A stretch of 36,106 nucleotides of DNA from an uncultured Clostridia bacterium. GTDB taxonomy: Bacteria > Bacillota > Clostridia > TANB77 > CAG-508. The stretch lies in assembly GCA_947623865.1 (NCBI GenBank), contig CANQIC010000014.1:1-36106 (forward strand), written 5' to 3'. A program made the translations under genes and the position numbers. How positions within the stretch are numbered: position 1 is the first letter of the stretch; each line of letters starts with the position of its first letter. A model generated the notes under the pieces. It saw nothing but the letters and a program-made list of their open reading frames with translations. It was not told the origin of the DNA and ran no database searches. This document shows positions 33,492 to 36,106 of this stretch, piece after piece.

Positions 33492-34503
33492 ATGGACGAA
33501 AATGAAAATTTATTAATTCCAAATTTGCAAAATGAAACAGAAGAAATAGCTGAGGTTTCATTGAGACCAAAAACACTTGATGAATATATAGGACAAACTA
33601 AAGTAAAAGAAAATATGAAAATATATATTGAAGCAGCAAAAAAGAGAAATGAACCATTAGACCATATTTTATTATATGGTCCTCCAGGACTTGGAAAGAC
33701 GACTCTTGCTAGCATTATATCTACTGAAATGAATGCAAATATAAGAATAACATCAGGTCCTGCAATAGAAAAACCAGGAGATTTAGCTGCACTTTTAACG
33801 AATCTTTCTCCTAACGATGTTTTATTTATAGATGAAATACATAGATTAAACAGAAGTGTTGAGGAAATTCTTTATCCTGCTTTAGAAGATTATAACTTAG
33901 ACATAATAATTGGTAAAGGACCTAGTGCAAGGTCTATAAGATTAGAACTTCCCAAATTTACTTTAATTGGAGCAACAACAAGAGCAGGTTCACTTACAAC
34001 TCCACTTAGAGATAGATTTGGTATAGTACATAGACTGGAACTTTATGATGTGGATGACTTAAATACAATAGTAAAAAGATCAGCTAAAATTTTGAATGTA
34101 AAAATAAATGAAAAAGGTTCGAAGGAAATTGCAAGACGTTCTAGAGGAACTCCAAGGATAGCAAACAGACTATTGAAAAGAGTAAGAGATTATGCTGCTG
34201 TTCTAGGAGATGGAAATATCACAGAAGAAATAGCAAAGATAGCATTAGAAAAGTTAGAAATAGACGAATTGGGACTAGACAATGTAGATAGAAAGATATT
34301 AAAAACTATAATATTAAGTTATTCTGGACGGCCCTGTAGGAATAGAAACACTTTCTTCAACAATAGGAGAAGAACCAGAAACAATCGAAGATGTATATGA
34401 GCCATATTTACTACAAATGGGATTTTTATCAAGAACGCCTAGAGGTAGAATTGCAACGCAAAATGCATATAAACATTTAGGCTTAGAATTTAAAGGAGAA
34501 TGA
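33492..34503 (+). CDS. ruvB: Holliday junction branch migration ATPase RuvB, +1 frameshift at CGG
   Basis: RuvB is the AAA+ motor that drives branch migration with RuvA. Zero frame gives 279 codons with [11 protein letters not shown], Walker [13 protein letters not shown], Walker B DEIHRLNR, sensor GATTRAG and the [14 protein letters not shown] block. CGG at codon 280 (34329-34331) then breaks the frame, which ends at 34400. Skipping the C restores [10 protein letters not shown] and [13 protein letters not shown] to the end at 34503: 336 aa, the expected length. The shifted part is the winged-helix DNA-binding domain, so the shift is needed for function. This is the only in-frame CGG in the gene. 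The next gene begins 3 nt later. Confidence 0.92.
34329..34331 (+). other. +1 frameshift site 3: CGG at ruvB codon 280
   Basis: Zero-frame context is tct gga CGG ccc. Skipping one base gives tct gga (c) ggc cct gta, i.e. S-G-G-P-V of RuvB. Confidence 0.75.
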
Positions 34504-34505
34504 AA

Positions 34506-35447
34506 ATGAAAAAAATATCAGTTGTAATACCAATGTATTACGAAGAAGAAGTAGTTAAAGAATGCTATATTAGAACAAAAGTAGTATTAAATAGCCTAAG
34601 CAATTATGAACATGAAATCATTTTTGTAAATGATGGAAGCAAAGATAAAACATTAGAAATACTAGAAAAAATTGCAGATGAGGACAAAAATGTAAAAGTT
34701 TTATCGTTTTCAAGAAACTTTGGGCATCAAGCAGCAGTAACTGCTGGATTAAAATATGTAACAGGAGATTGTTGTCTTATAATTGATAGTGATATGCAAG
34801 ACCCTCCAGAATTACTAGTAGATATGATGAAACTATGGGAACAGGGGAATGATGTAATATATGCAAAAAGAAAAGCAAGGAAAGGTGAATCTAAATTTAA
34901 ACTTTTAACTGCAAAAATGTTTTATAGAATACTGAATGGATTATCAGATGTAGAAATTCCAAAAGATACAGGAGATTTTAGATTAGCTGACAAAAAAGTC
35001 ATTGATGTAATTAATTCTATGCCTGAACATAATAAGTTTTTAAGAGGATTGTTTAGCTGGGTAGGTTTTAAACAAGCACCAATAGAATATGAAAGGCAAG
35101 AAAGATTTGCAGGTAAAACTAAATATCCACTAAAAAAAATGTTAAAACTTGCATCAGATGGAATAATTAGTTTTTCAACAAAACCTTTAAAATTAATAGG
35201 TGGAATAGGTATAATATCAATATTTATATCTATTATTTTATTAATTTATGCTTTAGTATCATATATATTTAATCTAAACAATTTAGCCGCTGGGTGGACA
35301 TCTATGATGGTAGCAATTACATTTTTTGCAGGAGTTCAGCTAGTATCAATTTGGATGATATCAGAATATATTGCAAGAATATACGATGATACAAAAAAAA
35401 GACCAGAATATATAATAGATAAAAAAATTAATATAGAAGAGGAATAA
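34506..35447 (+). CDS. GtrB/dolichol-phosphate-type family 2 glycosyltransferase
   Basis: The 313-aa start at 34506 is chosen because GGAG (34495-34498) is 7 nt upstream; the ATG at 34500 is too close to it. The GT-A domain has VVIPMYYEEEVV, FVNDGSKDKTLEIL, DSDMQDPPELL (metal-binding DxD) and DTGDFRLADKKVI. Two C-terminal membrane helices follow (~235-260 and ~270-290). This is the architecture of GtrB/CsbB enzymes, which transfer a sugar to undecaprenyl phosphate for surface glycosylation. The start is 3 nt past the RuvB stop, so its expression is linked to ruvB translation. No in-frame CGG. Confidence 0.88.
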   Translation: MKKISVVIPMYYEEEVVKECYIRTKVVLNSLSNYEHEIIFVNDGSKDKTLEILEKIADEDKNVKVLSFSRNFGHQAAVTAGLKYVTGDCCLIIDSDMQDPPELLVDMMKLWEQGNDVIYAKRKARKGESKFKLLTAKMFYRILNGLSDVEIPKDTGDFRLADKKVIDVINSMPEHNKFLRGLFSWVGFKQAPIEYERQERFAGKTKYPLKKMLKLASDGIISFSTKPLKLIGGIGIISIFISIILLIYALVSYIFNLNNLAAGWTSMMVAITFFAGVQLVSIWMISEYIARIYDDTKKRPEYIIDKKINIEEE

Positions 35448-35450
35448 AAT

Positions 35451-36106
35451 ATGAAATTATTATTACATACTTGTTGTGCTCCATGTAGTGTATACTGTAT
35501 AGATACTTTAAGAAATGAAGGAATAGATCCAACAGTTTATTGGTATAATCCCAATATTCATCCATATAAGGAATATGAAGCAAGAAGAGATTGTTTAAAG
35601 GAATATGTAAAATTAATAAATGTACAAGCCATTTTTGAAGAAGATTATGGATTAAGAGATTTTTGCAAAAGTGTAGTAAATGATTTAGAAAACAGATGCA
35701 TAAATTATTGTTATAAGATAAGACTTGAACAAACTGCAAAATATGCAAAAGAAAATGGATATGACAGCTTTTCTACAACACTTCTAGTTAGCCCATATCA
35801 AAACCATGAGGCAATAAAAGAATTAGGCGAAAAACTTGCAGAAAAATATAAAATAGAATTTGTTTATAGAGATTTTAGAGTAGGATTTAGAGAAGGGCAA
35901 AGAAAAGCGAGAGAACTAGGACTATATATGCAAAAATACTGTGGATGTGTATTTTCAGAGGAGATGAGATATTATAACCGCAATCCTATACAAGCGAGGG
36001 CTACCAATGGTTACGAGATACCGAAAGAGCCTAGAATGCAGGTTAAAAAAATAGAAAATAAAGAAGATTATATTGATTTACTTTTAGAGGCAGATCCTTC
36101 AAAAGA
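35451..36106 (+). CDS. queH: Epoxyqueuosine reductase QueH (cut by window end)
   Basis: The frame is open from the ATG at 35451 to the last base, 218 residues with no stop, so the C terminus is missing. Family landmarks are LLHTCCAPCSVY (~4-15), YNPNIHPYKEYEARR, CINYCYKIRLEQTA, SFSTTLLVSPYQNHEAI and YCGCVFSE, whose Cys pairs hold the Fe-S cluster. QueH catalyses the last step of queuosine formation in tRNA (an alternative to QueG). GAGGA precedes the start. The last ~30 codons use more G/C (cgc, gcg, ccg) than the rest. Confidence 0.93.
   Translation, partial: MKLLLHTCCAPCSVYCIDTLRNEGIDPTVYWYNPNIHPYKEYEARRDCLKEYVKLINVQAIFEEDYGLRDFCKSVVNDLENRCINYCYKIRLEQTAKYAKENGYDSFSTTLLVSPYQNHEAIKELGEKLAEKYKIEFVYRDFRVGFREGQRKARELGLYMQKYCGCVFSEEMRYYNRNPIQARATNGYEIPKEPRMQVKKIENKEDYIDLLLEADPSK

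Noticed and set aside
24537-34331. Random sequencing or assembly errors as the cause of the three frameshifts
   Set aside because: Not excluded, but set aside as the lead explanation. None of the three lies in a homopolymer run, all three are the same base in the same codon position, and all create CGG, which the core genes otherwise lack. Random errors would not be expected to do this.

Overview
This is an AT-rich (roughly 70% A+T) chromosomal window from a low-GC Firmicute, most likely an uncultured gut Clostridia member. The evidence is the gene content (AdhE, UPF0182, DUF5665, cadherin-like surface protein, SRP receptor, U32/TrmR tRNA modification genes), strong GGAGG ribosome binding sites, consensus sigma-A promoters and the strong preference for AGA arginine codons. 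The lineage is inferred; no rRNA is present.

Layout. 1-1.5 kb holds accessory genes: the 3' end of a DinD-like gene, a 108-aa protein of unknown function behind a structured leader, and a small membrane protein. 1.6-4.2 kb is adhE. 4.3-5.1 kb (minus strand) is an S1-repeat protein, followed by a 49-aa Cys/Gly-rich membrane peptide. 5.6-8.7 kb is a secreted-protein pair: a glucosaminidase with a dockerin, then a cadherin-like membrane protein. 8.8-9.7 kb is a PIN-domain toxin-antitoxin pair with tandem promoters. 9.9 kb is tRNA-Thr(CGT), followed by a compositionally distinct DEAH helicase. 13.3-16.7 kb carries a MATE-like transporter, a dipeptidase and ftsY. 16.9-22.8 kb carries a UPF0182 protein, a DUF5665 protein, rpsO and pnp, with structured leaders. 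22.9-26.7 kb has a processive glycosyltransferase, a P-loop/Asp23-like fusion, cmk and plsC. A 191-aa membrane protein lies on the minus strand near 27 kb. 27.6-32.6 kb has typA and a tRNA-hydroxyuridine operon (trmR, a RelA/SpoT-like gene, a U32 protein). 32.6-36.1 kb has a hemolysin III-like protein, ruvB, a GtrB-like glycosyltransferase and queH (cut by the window end).

The standout signal is that three otherwise intact conserved genes (the P-loop/Asp23 gene, typA, ruvB) each carry one extra C that breaks the reading frame. In all three the extra C sits directly before a conserved glycine codon, so the zero-frame codon at the break is CGG. By hand scan, CGG occurs in frame nowhere in the 19 intact core-type genes (about 7,000 codons). 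It does occur as an ordinary Arg codon in four genes that look accessory (8 occurrences). This fits programmed +1 frameshifting at an unassigned or starved CGG codon in the host lineage, with CGG-containing genes as recent imports. The accessory genes are the main counter-evidence, and sequencing error is the main alternative.
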